From Bursaphelenchus xylophilus (Eukaryota > Nematoda > Chromadorea > Rhabditida > Aphelenchoididae): DNA of 64,000 bases. The DNA lies in NCBI GenBank assembly GCA_904066235.2, contig CAJFCV020000006.1, positions 2,418,001 through 2,482,000 on the forward strand, in the 5' to 3' direction. The notes beneath the pieces were generated by a model. It had not been told where the DNA came from. It made no database searches and saw only the letters and a program-made list of their open reading frames with translations. The position numbers and the translations under genes were made by a program. Of the stretch, positions 37,037-47,920 are shown in pieces (positions within the stretch are counted from its first letter, which is position 1; every line of letters begins with the position of its first letter).

Positions 37037-37284
37037 CAGTGACGGACCTGATCCAATGGCAAAAAACGTACCGTTTTGCATCCGGGAAGTATCGAAAATG
37101 TGGCAAAATGCTTCCCTCTCCAAGTGAAAAAACTCCGGTTTCAAAAGCGAGCCCGTTCTTTTGTGGGGGAAAGGGCCCTTCAAAACAAAGTTTTTTTTCA
37201 CTTGGAGAGGAATTTTGCCACATTTTTGATGCTTCCCGGATGCAGAATGGCACGTTTTTTGCCACTGGACCGGGACCTCCACTG
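37037..37284. mobile_element. Family B MITE
   Basis: CAGTGACGGACCTGATCCAA to GACCTCCACTG, TA flanks, 248 bp. Confidence 0.86.
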
Positions 37285-37516
37285 TAGCTGTTAAAGACGG
37301 TTTTGGCACTTCAGCTAGGTCAGGTCGCGACCTAGGTTGTGAGCTTGGAGACAACTTGACCTGAAGAAAGTTTCTTAACCATCATAGTCAAGCGTTGAGA
37401 CCTTTTTCGGTTAATTTTGGGTAACCACCCTGACCTTGATCACGGCGTAGTCACTAGCTTGGTTATGAACGACCTGCTCGACGGTGTGAACACAGAGCAT
37501 CCACCTTGACTAGCTA

Positions 37517-37773
37517 TAGTGGCGGACCTGATCCATTAGCCAAAAACGTACCATTTTGCTTCCGGGAAGTATCAAAAAAATGCTGCAAAATACCTCCTTC
37601 TCCAAGCGAAAAACCTCCGATTTCAAAGGCGCGCCCACTCTTTTTTTGATAGAAAGGACGAGCAGTACAAAACGGAGTTTTTTTAGTTGGAGAGGGAGGT
37701 ATTTTGCCACATTTTTGATGCTTCCCGGACTCAAAATGGTACGTTTTTTGCCACTAGATCGGGTCCCTCACTG
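37517..37773. mobile_element. Family B MITE
   Basis: TAGTGGCGGACCTGATCCAT to GGGTCCCTCACTG, 257 bp. It lies 233 bp from the previous copy in the same orientation class. Confidence 0.84.
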
Positions 37774-38816
37774 TAGTCGACCAATTCTGCAACATTGCAT
37801 ACAAATATTGCCCCAAATGAAGGGTTGCGGTGATGTCATCGAAACCCCCAAAACAGCGCTCCTATCAAGCCGCTGCGCAACGATAAATCCGTCGAATGTT
37901 CCTGTTCGGGGATGTTTCAGTGTTCGAAGTGAGTGGGCTGGAAGGAATTGAAGCAAGAATATTACTTTTCCCTTCTTTATGCAATCGAGAAACATCAAAT
38001 TAAAAGGAATCAAGTTCCCCCGCCTCGTCTTACGTAAAAATCGTGTGCGGGCAGCAAATACGGAACTCGTAATTGTTGCCTACAATTGCTAATTTTATGA
38101 GGAAATAATTTTGGAGCGATAACGTTGTGGGGAAACATAGCTATGAATATGCATAGGGGCGTTTTTGGAAAGGTCGTGGAGAGAGATTTGGTGTGAAAAC
38201 AAGGATGATATTGCACTTGGTTTATGATACATCAAAAAAAAGATATTTGAAAACGAAAAAAAATAATTTGAAAAGTAGTATTTTGCAAAAAAAAGAAGAT
38301 TTTAAAAAAAATTTTTCGAATTTTTAGGGGGTTTCTTGAGGCAACCCGAGCCTATAATTTTCAGCTTGAACATAAAACAAAAAAAATTTCACATTAAAAC
38401 TCAAAATTCTTCATATGTCATTATCGCAAAATATGACCGTACCCGCAACGCTACAATAATTCGGATCTCCGGAAATTTGGTTTCTTTCCCACCCGCTAAT
38501 TATAATACCTCGCTATTTTGAGTTGTAAACAAGCAAACCTGATGATTAGATGGCCAATTCCACTCAAAGCGAGAGGAAACCCGAGAGCCCATCATTATGA
38601 ATCTTCCGATTTGGAGATGGGAATGCGGGAATTTTGTGGGGAGATGCGGGTTTCAAGGACAGGAAATTTTTCTGACAAAAAGTAGCCGATTTATGGCAAA
38701 AAATCTCGTTTTTTTGAGATGAAAATGAATATTTATTGTCTAGAGAATCGACTGTAAATTGAAATGACAATTTTTCACTACATTTCTAATATCTTCAGCT
38801 GTAATTTTTTAATTCA

Positions 38817-38880
38817 TCCACCCGGACTCGAACCCGCGACCTTTTGAATGGTAGTCCGACGCACTACCGGTTACGCCACC
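38817..38880 (-). tRNA. tRNA-like sequence, degenerate
   Basis: On -, GTGGCGTAACCGGTAGTGCG and CGCGGGTTCGAGTCC give A- and B-box matches, but the T stem has a mismatch, the anticodon stem does not close on a 7-base loop, and the acceptor stem is poor. Confidence 0.4.
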
Positions 38881-39362
38881 TTTTTTTGCACTGTGCAAAA
38901 TCTGAAATGCACGGTGCAGGACCACTAAAAGTCTATGCACACCATAGTATAGGCTATTCGATGCAGAATTTTATGCTGATTCCGAAAATCGAAACAAAAA
39001 TTAGAAAAATTATCGAAAAAATCGAGAAAATGGCCATTTTTTAGATTCTAAAGTTCAATACGGTACGTTACCGTAACCTTACAGCTTAGAATCCAATTAT
39101 GAAAATGTTCGCTATGCCGAAAAACATAGGTGTACACGTTTTTAGAAGGATTAGGCGTTGGATTCATCTGGTGTAGAGGTTTGAACGCAAAACAGTAATT
39201 GTCCAATAAATCCGTCATCGTGACGTATTTTTCGGAAAAATTGTAAGCTATTGGAGAGTACTGATGTGATCTATGAAATTTTATGAGAATCGGGTTGAAA
39301 ATCCACGAGCTTCTATATTGTTTTAGACATCGACGTCAAAATTTTTATATTTTAGATTTCAG

Positions 39363-39505
39363 CTCTGCGCGGGCGAATGCTAGATCGGCACACCATTGCG
39401 TTGGCATTGTTCATCGGCTTCATCGTCTTTTCCTTCGCGACCATTCTCATTTCGCAGCTGAGGATGACGCTCACATCACTTCAACGAAACAATTTGACCT
39501 TGTAG
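39363..39505 (+). CDS. Possible terminal exon of a single-membrane-span protein
   Basis: After an ATTTCAG acceptor ending at 39362, an open frame reads LRGRMLDRHTIALALFIG, continues through a ~23-residue hydrophobic stretch, and ends with TLTSLQRNNLTL and a TAG at 39503. An AATAAA lies 49 bases beyond (39554-39559). This is a typical last-exon layout, or a 42-residue micro-protein starting at the internal ATG (39377). I found no convincing upstream exon on the + strand, so it may be a leftover exon or a small gene. The 3' end converges on that of the EAT-20-like gene. Confidence 0.4.
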
Positions 39506-39553
39506 TTACAGTACTGCCGATCTCATTTTTCAATATTTTTTATCCTAATCCTG

Positions 39554-39559
39554 AATAAA
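39554..39559 (+). terminator. Poly(A) signal after the membrane-span exon
   Basis: AATAAA 49 bases after the TAG at 39503. Confidence 0.5.
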
Positions 39560-39607
39560 AAACACTTATGACTCTCTTCATTCTTCATATTGTTTCATAA
39601 TCAATCA

Positions 39608-39613
39608 TTTATT
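39608..39613 (-). terminator. Possible poly(A) signal of the eat-20-like gene
   Basis: TTTATT on + (AATAAA on -), about 490 bases past the stop. Confidence 0.4.
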
Positions 39614-40106
39614 ATGCGAATCCTAATTGTTTACAACAATAACACATATCATATTATACTAGGTAAAAATTTGTACAAACAGTGGAAAAATGAAAGCGTA
39701 AAGTCCTCTAAAATATGCTGAAATGCTATCAGAAAGACAAAAATTGTACTCTAGGAGTAAGAAATAAATAAAAAATTGGAAAAAGTGGGATAAATGTTAT
39801 CAAAAGCTTTGAGAGATACCTGAACGACCGACTTGGGTTGTAATGGAGGGGGGAAATTTTTCAAATACTATCCAAAATACTCTAAATATTCTTCTAGATA
39901 CTATTTCTTTTCGAATTTCCCGAAATTCCAACAAAAATTTTTTGGCGAGCTGCGCCCAGGCTAAACCCAAAAAACCCCCGGAAAAATAAAAAAATCCCTC
40001 CCTCCATTACAAATGCTAGGAAAATTGAAAATGTACACTAAAACAAGACTAGTAAACACCGCGCTACAACCATGAAAATTGTAGCGCCGGTTTTACCGCG
40101 CAAAAA

Positions 40107-43100
40107 TCAGATCAATCGCTCGTCTTTGTTGACTGATGTCATGGGCATGGCGTAATTGCTGGCGACGGCGTTCTCCTCGCGCGCTGGGTTGTATTTGCCG
40201 TGCAGTCGGCGGCTGCGGCGCACGTATCGGGCCATCAGCAGAGAGCCAATGGTCGCGGCCAAGATGAGGACTAAAAAATGGGAAAATAAATTCAAAATCT
40301 TGTAAAAAAATAAAAAAATTTTTACTGTATAAAAAATCACATGACATTTTAAGACCTATCAAGTTAGATGCGAAGCTATTTCAAGCTTAAATTTTCAAAA
40401 ACTGACAAAAAATTTGAAAATTTGTCATGTACAATATAAGTTAAAATCTCAAAATTTCGACAAAAAACTGATCTCTTTCGAAGCCTTATATAACATAAAC
40501 CCTATATCAGGTCCCAATCTCCCTACCAGACCTCAAATCCACTGCAAATCCAATAAAAATTTCTCCAATATTCACCATGTACAACATGATCTAAAATTCA
40601 AAAATTGATATCAAAAACTCTTCTCCCAGACGCCCATATCCAATCTGTTATTTTAATTGAGCCATAATCCACCTAAACTCCCTCAAATTTCCCCAAAAAC
40701 CAACCCAAAAACACCCCAAAAATCGTCTGTTCAAAATCCCTTACTCGCAATCACAGTTAATGCAATAATCCACGTGAAAGTTGTGGATTTCCCGGTGGCA
40801 GCGTTCGTCTCGTTCTCTTTGGACTCTTCGCTCGTTCCCGCGGGCGTGGTCGACTTTTCCGTGGTCGTTTTCGTTGTTTCCGGCTCGAATTCCTCGGCTT
40901 CCGCGGGCTTCTGATCCGACTTTTCCGTCGAGATCTCCTCTCCGAATGGATTTGGTGGTCGTCCGGATGGGTCGACGGTGTGGAATTCGGGTGGGGTTTC
41001 TGAAAATATATTGTAAAATCGGTTGAATCAAAAGAATTAAAAAAATGAAACTCAAAAAATGCCAAAAAGTATCCAAATACCTCATTTTTTGACAAAAAAA
41101 ATGCGAGAAAGTATCCAAATAATTAATGTTGGATCAAAAAAATTTTAAAGAAATCCAAAAAGTATAAAAATCCTCATTTTTCGACCAAAAAAATATAAAA
41201 AAATCCAAAAAGTATCCAAATACCTCATTTTTCGACCAAAAAAATCAAAAAATGCCAAAAAGAGTCCAAATACCTCATTTTTCTTCCAAAAAAATCAAAA
41301 AACCAAAAAATCTCCAAAACCAAAAAAAAATCCGAAAACCCCAAAAAAACCCAAAAAATCTCAAAAAACCCCCATTTTTTCCCCTTACCAGTGCCCAAAG
41401 TCTCATCTACAATAGAGTGTTCCGGTCCCATGGGTCCTTGAGTGACTTCTTGTGTGGATTCCGTCGAGATAGTTTGGGAATTTTCGGTGGAAATGGGTTC
41501 AGTTTCGGTTTCCTCGGCGGCTTCGGGGATGGTGGTGGTAGTCTGGAGCAATTTCGGTTTCGTCGAGTCCGTCGCCGGGAGTTTGTGAATGGTGAGTGCG
41601 GGTCGGGCGGGTTGGTCCGGCTGGGCCGTGATTTCCGTGGGTTCTGGGAGTTCCTGGGTCATGGGAGCGAAGCCGTTGTCGCCCTCCTCTTCGGACTCGT
41701 TTTCCGGGAAGGTTGGTGATGGGGGAGTGGAAAGGAGGTGGCTGAGGTCGGGGAGACGGGTGAACATCGTGGAGGAGGGGGTCGAGGAGGGCGGTGGGGT
41801 CTTGGGTTGGGTGGGGCGAGGGAGGATCGTGGGCTGGGAGCCTGAAAATAAGAAAAATTTGAAAAAAAATGAAAAAATTAAATTTTTCGAATAAAAAAAT
41901 TTTTCGGAAAAATGCTGGGAGCCTGAAAATAAAAAAAAATTTGAAAAAAAATGAAAAAAATCAAATTTTTTGAATAAAAAAATTTTTTTCGAAAAAATGC
42001 TGGGAGCCTGAAAATGAGAAAAATTTGAAAAAAGAATGAAAAAATTAAATTTTTCGAATAAAAAAAAATTTTTCAAAAAAAATGCTGGGAGCTTGAAAAT
42101 AAGAAAAATTTGAAAAAAATTAAAATTTTTGGGATAAAAAAAATTTCCAAAAAATTTTGGGAGCCTGAAAATGCCAAAATATGAAAAAAAAATTTTCGGA
42201 ATAAAAATTTTTTTGAAAAAATAAAAAAAAATGCTTCAGTAATACCACAGACAATGTTTTTTACAAAGACTAATCACATTCAAAACAAATATTTTATATT
42301 ATACTACCCAAAAATCTCGAAAAAAACAAAAAAATCACAAAAAAATCCCCAAACTACAAAATTTATATGGCCTAGTACAAATTCTACCGCCACATTCTTC
42401 CAAAACCCCTTTCAAACCCGTCAATTTCCCTCCAAAAACCTTCTTTTTCGACCTTATCCACCCCTTACCTGGCAATCCAGTCAAGCCAAACAAGGGTTTG
42501 ACCTCAGCGCTCGTTTTCTCCGCCGAAACCGTTGATTGCGCCTCCGTGACCATTGGGAATTGGATTTGCTCGGTGCTGTGTTCATTCGACATCACTCTTT
42601 CTTCAATTTCAGGCAGAGCTTGAGTGGGGGGTGGCCTTGGAGGGACACTGGACTGAACGGTTGGTGCTGCTTTGGCGAGGGCGGGGCGGAGCTGGGAGCA
42701 CTCGACGAATCCGCGCTGGGTGGGGCATTGACAGCTGTAGACGCCGTCGGAGAGGGCCTCGAAGAAGCGGAACATGTCTCCGGCGTCCTTGAAACAACGG
42801 GCATCCGGACCGAAGTGAGCGCAGGTCGAGTTCCTAAAATATGAAAAATTAAAAAAAAAATTTTTTTTTGTAAAAAAGTTTGAATTCCTAAAAAAATCAG
42901 AAAAATCAAAAAAAAAAATAAATAAAAAAAAATACGAGAAATTTTTTTTGTAAAAAAAAACTGGAATTTCTAAAAATAAAAAAAATTAAAAATAAAAAAT
43001 GCAAAAAATCAAAAAAAAATTAAAAAAAAATTTAAAAAAAAATGCAAAAAATCAAAAACAAAAATAAATAAATAAAAAATCCGAAAAATAAAAAAAAATT

Positions 43101-46100
43101 TTAATTTTTTTTCAAAATCAAAAATTTTTAACGTCTCAAATTTTCCTTACTTTGCGCACAAATCCCGGAGATTACAGTTGGATCCAGTGTATCCATGAGG
43201 GCATTTGCAGACATTCGCCTCCGTTGCGATCGCCGAGGCTTGACAAACGCCGCCGTTTTCGCAATGAGGAGTGCAAATTGGCTGCTGAAATTCATTTACA
43301 TCACTTTTCAAATATTTTAAATTCAATTTCACACATAAAAATACATTTTTTTTATCTATTTTACCCATCAAAACACCAAAAATCAAAAAAAAATTTTTTT
43401 TTTCAAAAATTCAAAATTTACAAAAACATAAAAAAGCTATCGTATTTTACCCCAAAAATCACCAAAATATCCATAACAACCTCAATACAACCTTAATCAT
43501 CCCAAAAATCCAAAAAAAAACCCAAAAAATCCACTCACATTCAGCTGATGACACTTCTCTCCGGCGATTCCCCTCGGGCAATTGCAGACAGCTCTTCCAT
43601 TCCTCACCTGACAGGTGCCTCCGTTCTGACAGCCCAAGTTGGCGCACAAATCTTGCTCGCAATGTTCGCCGGCAAAGCCCTCGGGGCATTTGCACTTGGC
43701 CTCGCCGTTTTCGGCGGAGCAAGTCCCATTATTGCATTCGAAATTGTCGCATGGATCGGCGGCGGCGGGCGTGGTCGCCTCCGATGATAAGATGGTGGTT
43801 TTTTCCGCCGATTCAACCGTTGTTTTTGGTTCCTCCAGCGACTCCGGCGGGGTCTGTTTGACTTCGCCCGAGATCTGTTGACTTTGCTCGGGCGCCGCGG
43901 TTTCGGCGCTCGCTGGAGTGGGCTTGGTTGCGTCTGTTGATGGAGTCTCGGCTAAAATTAGAGGATTCATCAATTCAGAACAATATATAACGTTAATTTC
44001 GAGATTTTTCAAAAATCAATAAATTTTGTGACATTTCGTCAAATTTTAAAAATGTCCAAAAATGCATTCTAAACACATTTTTGCCCTAACAAAGTGAAAA
44101 ACCGCATTTGAAAAGACATTTTTAAAAACCAATAAATTTTTTGACATTTCGACAAATTTCAAAAAATATCTAAAAATGACTTCCAAACACTCGATAAGCC
44201 TTAAAATTACTTCTAAACATTCTATGAGCTATAAAAAATCCCATTATAACATCATAACCAAAATAAAAAAAACCAATAAATTTTGTGACACTTCGTCAAA
44301 CTCCCCAAACAAACCCCTACCTTCGCTGGTTGTGGTCTTATCCGTGGTGTGTTCGACGGATTGCGTGAAATGGAACATGGGGAAAGCGGGGGACGCGACT
44401 TCGTCCGATTCCGCGTCATCGCCGAACGGCTGACTCAGCGGATCCGCGGTGGTGGACGCGGGCTTCCGTCGGATCGAGCTGAACGCCGTGTTCTCGGCGA
44501 ACGGCAGGCCTCGCTTCACAATCGGGCATCCGCAGTTCAAATGCTCCGCAAAATACGAATGTTTTTGGAGTTTGGGCGGGCACGCGCTCAGGCTCGACTC
44601 CTCGTCCGCGTGCAGGTTCTTGATGCATCGGGGGCCATCGGCGGCTTTGATTTGGACCAGGTAGGCGTCGAGTTCGTCGCTGTTCAGCAGCGACTGGATT
44701 GGTTGATGGTCGGCGGTGGTGTTGCACTGGAGTTCGGCTTCGTTCAGCTCCCAGTTCACGCGGTGCCAGTGGAAGTCCTGCTCGAGTTCGCCGCGCCAGC
44801 CGGCCGGCGTGGACTTGGCTTGCACCGAGGTGGAGCAGTCGGCGATTACGACGCCGGTGTCGGAGTCGGAAACCGTCAACAGGACTGTTGGTTTTGGGGA
44901 GTCGGCGGAGCTGGAAATGAGACTTTATGGTGGGAAAAAAGGCTTCAAAGTATTTTATAAAACACTAAGCGGGCGTACAGTGGTCCAGTAGTAAAAAACG
45001 GACGATTTTTTGCATTTTTTTCGGTTTTTTGTTTGGAATATTGGTAAAATATGACTGATCTATCTATGACATCATTTTTTACATTCTTTCTAGTCTTTTT
45101 GGTACAGTTTTTGGCGACTTATATTATACATGACTCTCGAGTTTAAGTCCCACCACGAAATCTTGAACAGTCCGGAAACTGGCTGAAAATCGTGTAAAAC
45201 GGCTGTTTACAGTGACGGATCTGATCCAGCGGCAAAAACGTACGATTTTGCATCCGCGGAGCATCAAAAAATGTAGCAAAATGCTTCCCTCTCCAAGTGA
45301 AAAAACTCCGATTTCAAAAGCCCGTCCGCTCGTTTTGTGAGGGAAATTTCAAACCGGAGTTTTTTCACTTGGAGAGGGAGGCATTTTGTCACATTTTTCG
45401 ATACTTCCCGGATGCAAAACGGTACGTTTTTTGCCGCTGGATCAGGTCTGTCACTGTAAACAGCCGTTTTACACGATTTTCAGCCAGTTCCCAGACTGTC
45501 CAAGTTTTCGTGGTGGGACTCAAACTCGATAGTCATGTATAATATAAATCGCCCAAAACTGTACCAAAAAGACTAGAAAGAATGTAAAAAATGATGTCAT
45601 AGATAGATCAATCATATTTTACCAATATTCCAAACAAAAATCCCCAAAAATTCAAAAAGTTTAAAACAGTTTCTCACCACAAAAACAATAAAAAAACCAA
45701 AGCAAAATATCAAAAATCTTTACCCTAGAAACGAGTAGGACCCTTTCCACGGCAGATCCTCTCGTTTTATCCGCCATGCTATCCGTCCATTCTCCAGGTC
45801 TCCGAAACTAACGGCGTGCCTGGCTTCCGTCGCCCGCGCCACACTCGGCGGGACCATTTGAGCAGTTGAAAGACCTCTGACCGTCGCTATACATAGTGAT
45901 AAAACTGAAAATATGATTTATAAGGCACAAAGTATAAGACAATTTAAAAAATTTACCTAAAATAATGTCGGGGAGAAACAGCTTATTTTGGATGGAAAAA
46001 AATAAAGGAAATTGAATAAAAAATACACAAGAGGGAGCTCTAGTCCTATTTCACATTACGCAAGGCAATTCAGCCAAAAAATAATGTGACAATTATGTTT

Positions 46101-46374
46101 TCGACATCAAATTTCAACAACTACCTAGTGTAATATAATTTATTGCCCGAAAACCAAGTAAACCAAACAAAACAACTTTCAAAAGATGCGAGCAGACAAA
46201 TGACCTCATAAAATAACAAAAAACGATTTTAGGTAATAAAATTTGAACAATTTTAGATTAAATTCTAGTGTAATATAATTTTAATATCGAAACCGAACCA
46301 AACCTTCTCAAACACTATTCAACCCTTAAAGATCAACAATGAAGACGGAAACACTTACCAAACACCAGGATCAT
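40107..46374 (-). CDS. eat-20: EAT-20 / Crumbs-type transmembrane protein with EGF domains
   Basis: Nine exons on - join in phase: 46374-46359, 45904-45724, 44910-44321, 43951-43539, 43284-43151, 42833-42469, 41841-41389, 40999-40745 and 40270-40107, giving 856 residues. A signal peptide (MILVFVLSLCIATVRG) is split by intron 1. A ~260-residue N-terminal region with paired cysteines follows. Three EGF-like domains lie at about 329-360, 364-396 and 401-437, then a further Cys-rich segment at about 447-492. A long Ser/Thr/Pro/Glu-rich stalk (about 495-790) precedes one transmembrane helix (~794-816). The 40-residue tail begins with an arginine cluster, has HGKYNPAREE at the FERM-binding position, and ends in ERLI, the PALS1/Stardust PDZ ligand of Crumbs proteins. 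C. elegans EAT-20 is a Crumbs relative with three EGF motifs, acting in pharynx feeding. Orthology is inferred from this layout. Confidence 0.88.
41060..41300. repeat. ~50-bp phased A-tract tandem repeat in intron 7 of the eat-20-like gene
   Basis: AGTATCCAAATACCTCATTT-type words recur near 41069, 41110, 41161, 41211 and 41261, each followed by A-runs; the last three steps are 50-51 bp. Confidence 0.78.
41836..42180 (-). repeat. Five tandem copies of a 3' splice site in intron 6 of the eat-20-like gene
   Basis: On the - strand, TTTTCAGGCTCCCAGC recurs with CAG ends near 41842, 41923, 42008, 42093 (CAAG variant) and 42175, steps 81-85 bp. The copy at 41842 opens exon 7; upstream copies are in the intron. 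Confidence 0.86.
42840..43140. repeat. Low-complexity A/T run in intron 5 of the eat-20-like gene
   Basis: Nearly pure A-runs broken by single T, C or G on + (T-rich on the sense strand). No other signal seen. Confidence 0.8.
45010..45652. repeat. Long inverted repeat in intron 2 of the eat-20-like gene
   Basis: Left-arm blocks (TTGGAATATTGGTAAAATAT, GACATCATTTTTTACATTCT, GGCTGAAAATCGTGTAAAAC) recur inverted on the right in mirror order. The arms begin right at the family-B ends. Confidence 0.85.
45210..45456. mobile_element. Family B MITE at the centre of a larger palindrome, intron 2 of eat-20-like gene
   Basis: CAGTGACGGATCTGATCCAG to CTGGATCAGGTCTGTCACTG, TA on both sides, 247 bp. Flanking DNA forms ~200-bp inverted arms (about 45010-45209 and 45457-45652). 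Confidence 0.86.
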
Positions 46375-47918
46375 ACCGGGAAACGTTCGATTCGGGCGGC
46401 TCACAGCTCCCAAATCCATGGCCGTTCGGCGGGCCGCTGTTCGCAAAAGTGGGATAAAGATTCCGGGAACGTCGGCGATTTTCGTGTTCTAGAGACCAAT
46501 TTTCACTTCAAACGCCCAAAATTCATTTCTCCGCAAGGGGGCGTCTATTCTTATATTGTACTCGCCTCCAGAAGGTCGGGCTCACAATGTATACCGCGAA
46601 ACGGGCTGCAATCGAACCGAATGTGGGTTGGTTGACAAAGTTCAAGATGAGAACACCCGCGAGATGTTTGGGAAAGTGGGAAAAAGCGAGGAAAAATTGA
46701 GATCAACGAAAAATACGGGAAAATGGTCAATTCGAAGGGAAAAATGGGATTTCTAGATGGAAAATGGACAAAATACGATGGCCAAGAAATAAATAAAGGT
46801 AAATAAATGTGTAAAAGACGATTTTGAATGGATTACAGGTGTAAAATACACGAAGAAACCCGGGAAAAAAAATTTTGCGGGAAAAATCGGAAAAACAAAT
46901 TTCCGACGACGAAATCCCTGAAAATCAGGAGAATTCCGCTGGCAAATTGACATTCAAATGTTGATCAAGGAAGATTCAATCATTTTCTGTAATAAACAGA
47001 CATGAAACTTTGGGAAATTTTAAAATTAAAAGCCTTTTCAAACGGTCAGGTAGTCTAAAACAATATCGACCTAAATCCCGAGAAATCTCGTTTCGAAAAT
47101 TCTGGAAAACTACTGTAAAACATAAACCAATATACGAGCTTTCGAATGGCATCAGGATTGCCACAAATTGGGCCAGGATTTCACCCGCAAATCCGCAAAA
47201 ACGGTGGGGGGAAGATCCGCGCAAAACCACAAAGTTCGCAAAGTCTGTAACCAGTCTCGCTAACGGGCTGGAATTATGAAGTTAGAGCGGCTGCGGTGGG
47301 GGGAAGAGTGTGTGGTGCGTGTTGCGACAACCTGAAACATCACACTTCAGCCAAATTTTGCGCGCAAACAGCCAACTTTTTTGCGGTGCTCCGTTTCGAA
47401 TTTGCGCGGAAGTATTTCTGGGTGTGGAGGGGAGAAGGGGGGAGGATGCGGCCGGCGGTGGGGAGGGGAGAAATCTTCGACCAAATAGAGAGGCAGTGGT
47501 GTTGGTGGAGCGGGCCCGAGGATGCGGCTATTTACAATATCCGACACCAGTCCTCCAACCGTCTTTTTTTCTGTTGTTGTCCCTCATCATATTGTTCATG
47601 GTCATCTCCGCTAATAAGCGGAGGAAAAAGTTGGGCGACCGAAAACTTGCACTTTTAAGGGGTCAAAATGAGTCGAAAAGGTGTACTGCACGTCAATCCA
47701 AAATTTTGCCAAAAATTATTTTGCAAAATAGAAGAAAAAATTTCCCGCCCCTTTTTGGTGATTCGTTCAAAACGAAATGTCACAATCCGATAAAAAGCAT
47801 TTTCTTATCTTTCTTCTTTTTTTCGAGAAAAAGGCAGGAAATGCGCTGGATTGACGTGTACTGGGAATTTTTTGGAACATGCCTGCTTTGGCATGTTCCA
47901 AAAAAAGTCTAGCCACAT
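46375..47918. other. Upstream of the eat-20-like gene
   Basis: 5' leader and promoter are expected here. A G-rich run at about 47420-47475 (GGGGAGAAGGGGGGAGGATG and GGGGAGGGGAG) could form a G-quadruplex on +. No coding signal. Confidence 0.5.
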
Positions 47919-47920
47919 TA

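Larger units (their letters stand above)
34603..39362. other. Intergenic between SH3-protein gene and the 39.4-kb exon
   Basis: Holds the listed C, A and B elements. 34990-35330 contains a moderately GC-rich stretch without a long frame. 36150-36880 and 37780-38800 show no supported gene. Confidence 0.5.

Noticed and set aside
44349..44960. 203-residue + frame antisense to exon 3 of the eat-20-like gene
   Set aside because: Shadow of the GC-rich coding exon on the - strand.
45961..46010. Alternative first exon of the eat-20-like gene ending ...LPDIILV at a GT donor
   Set aside because: Gives a similar phase but has no in-frame ATG before a stop; the exon at 46374-46359 gives a full signal peptide.
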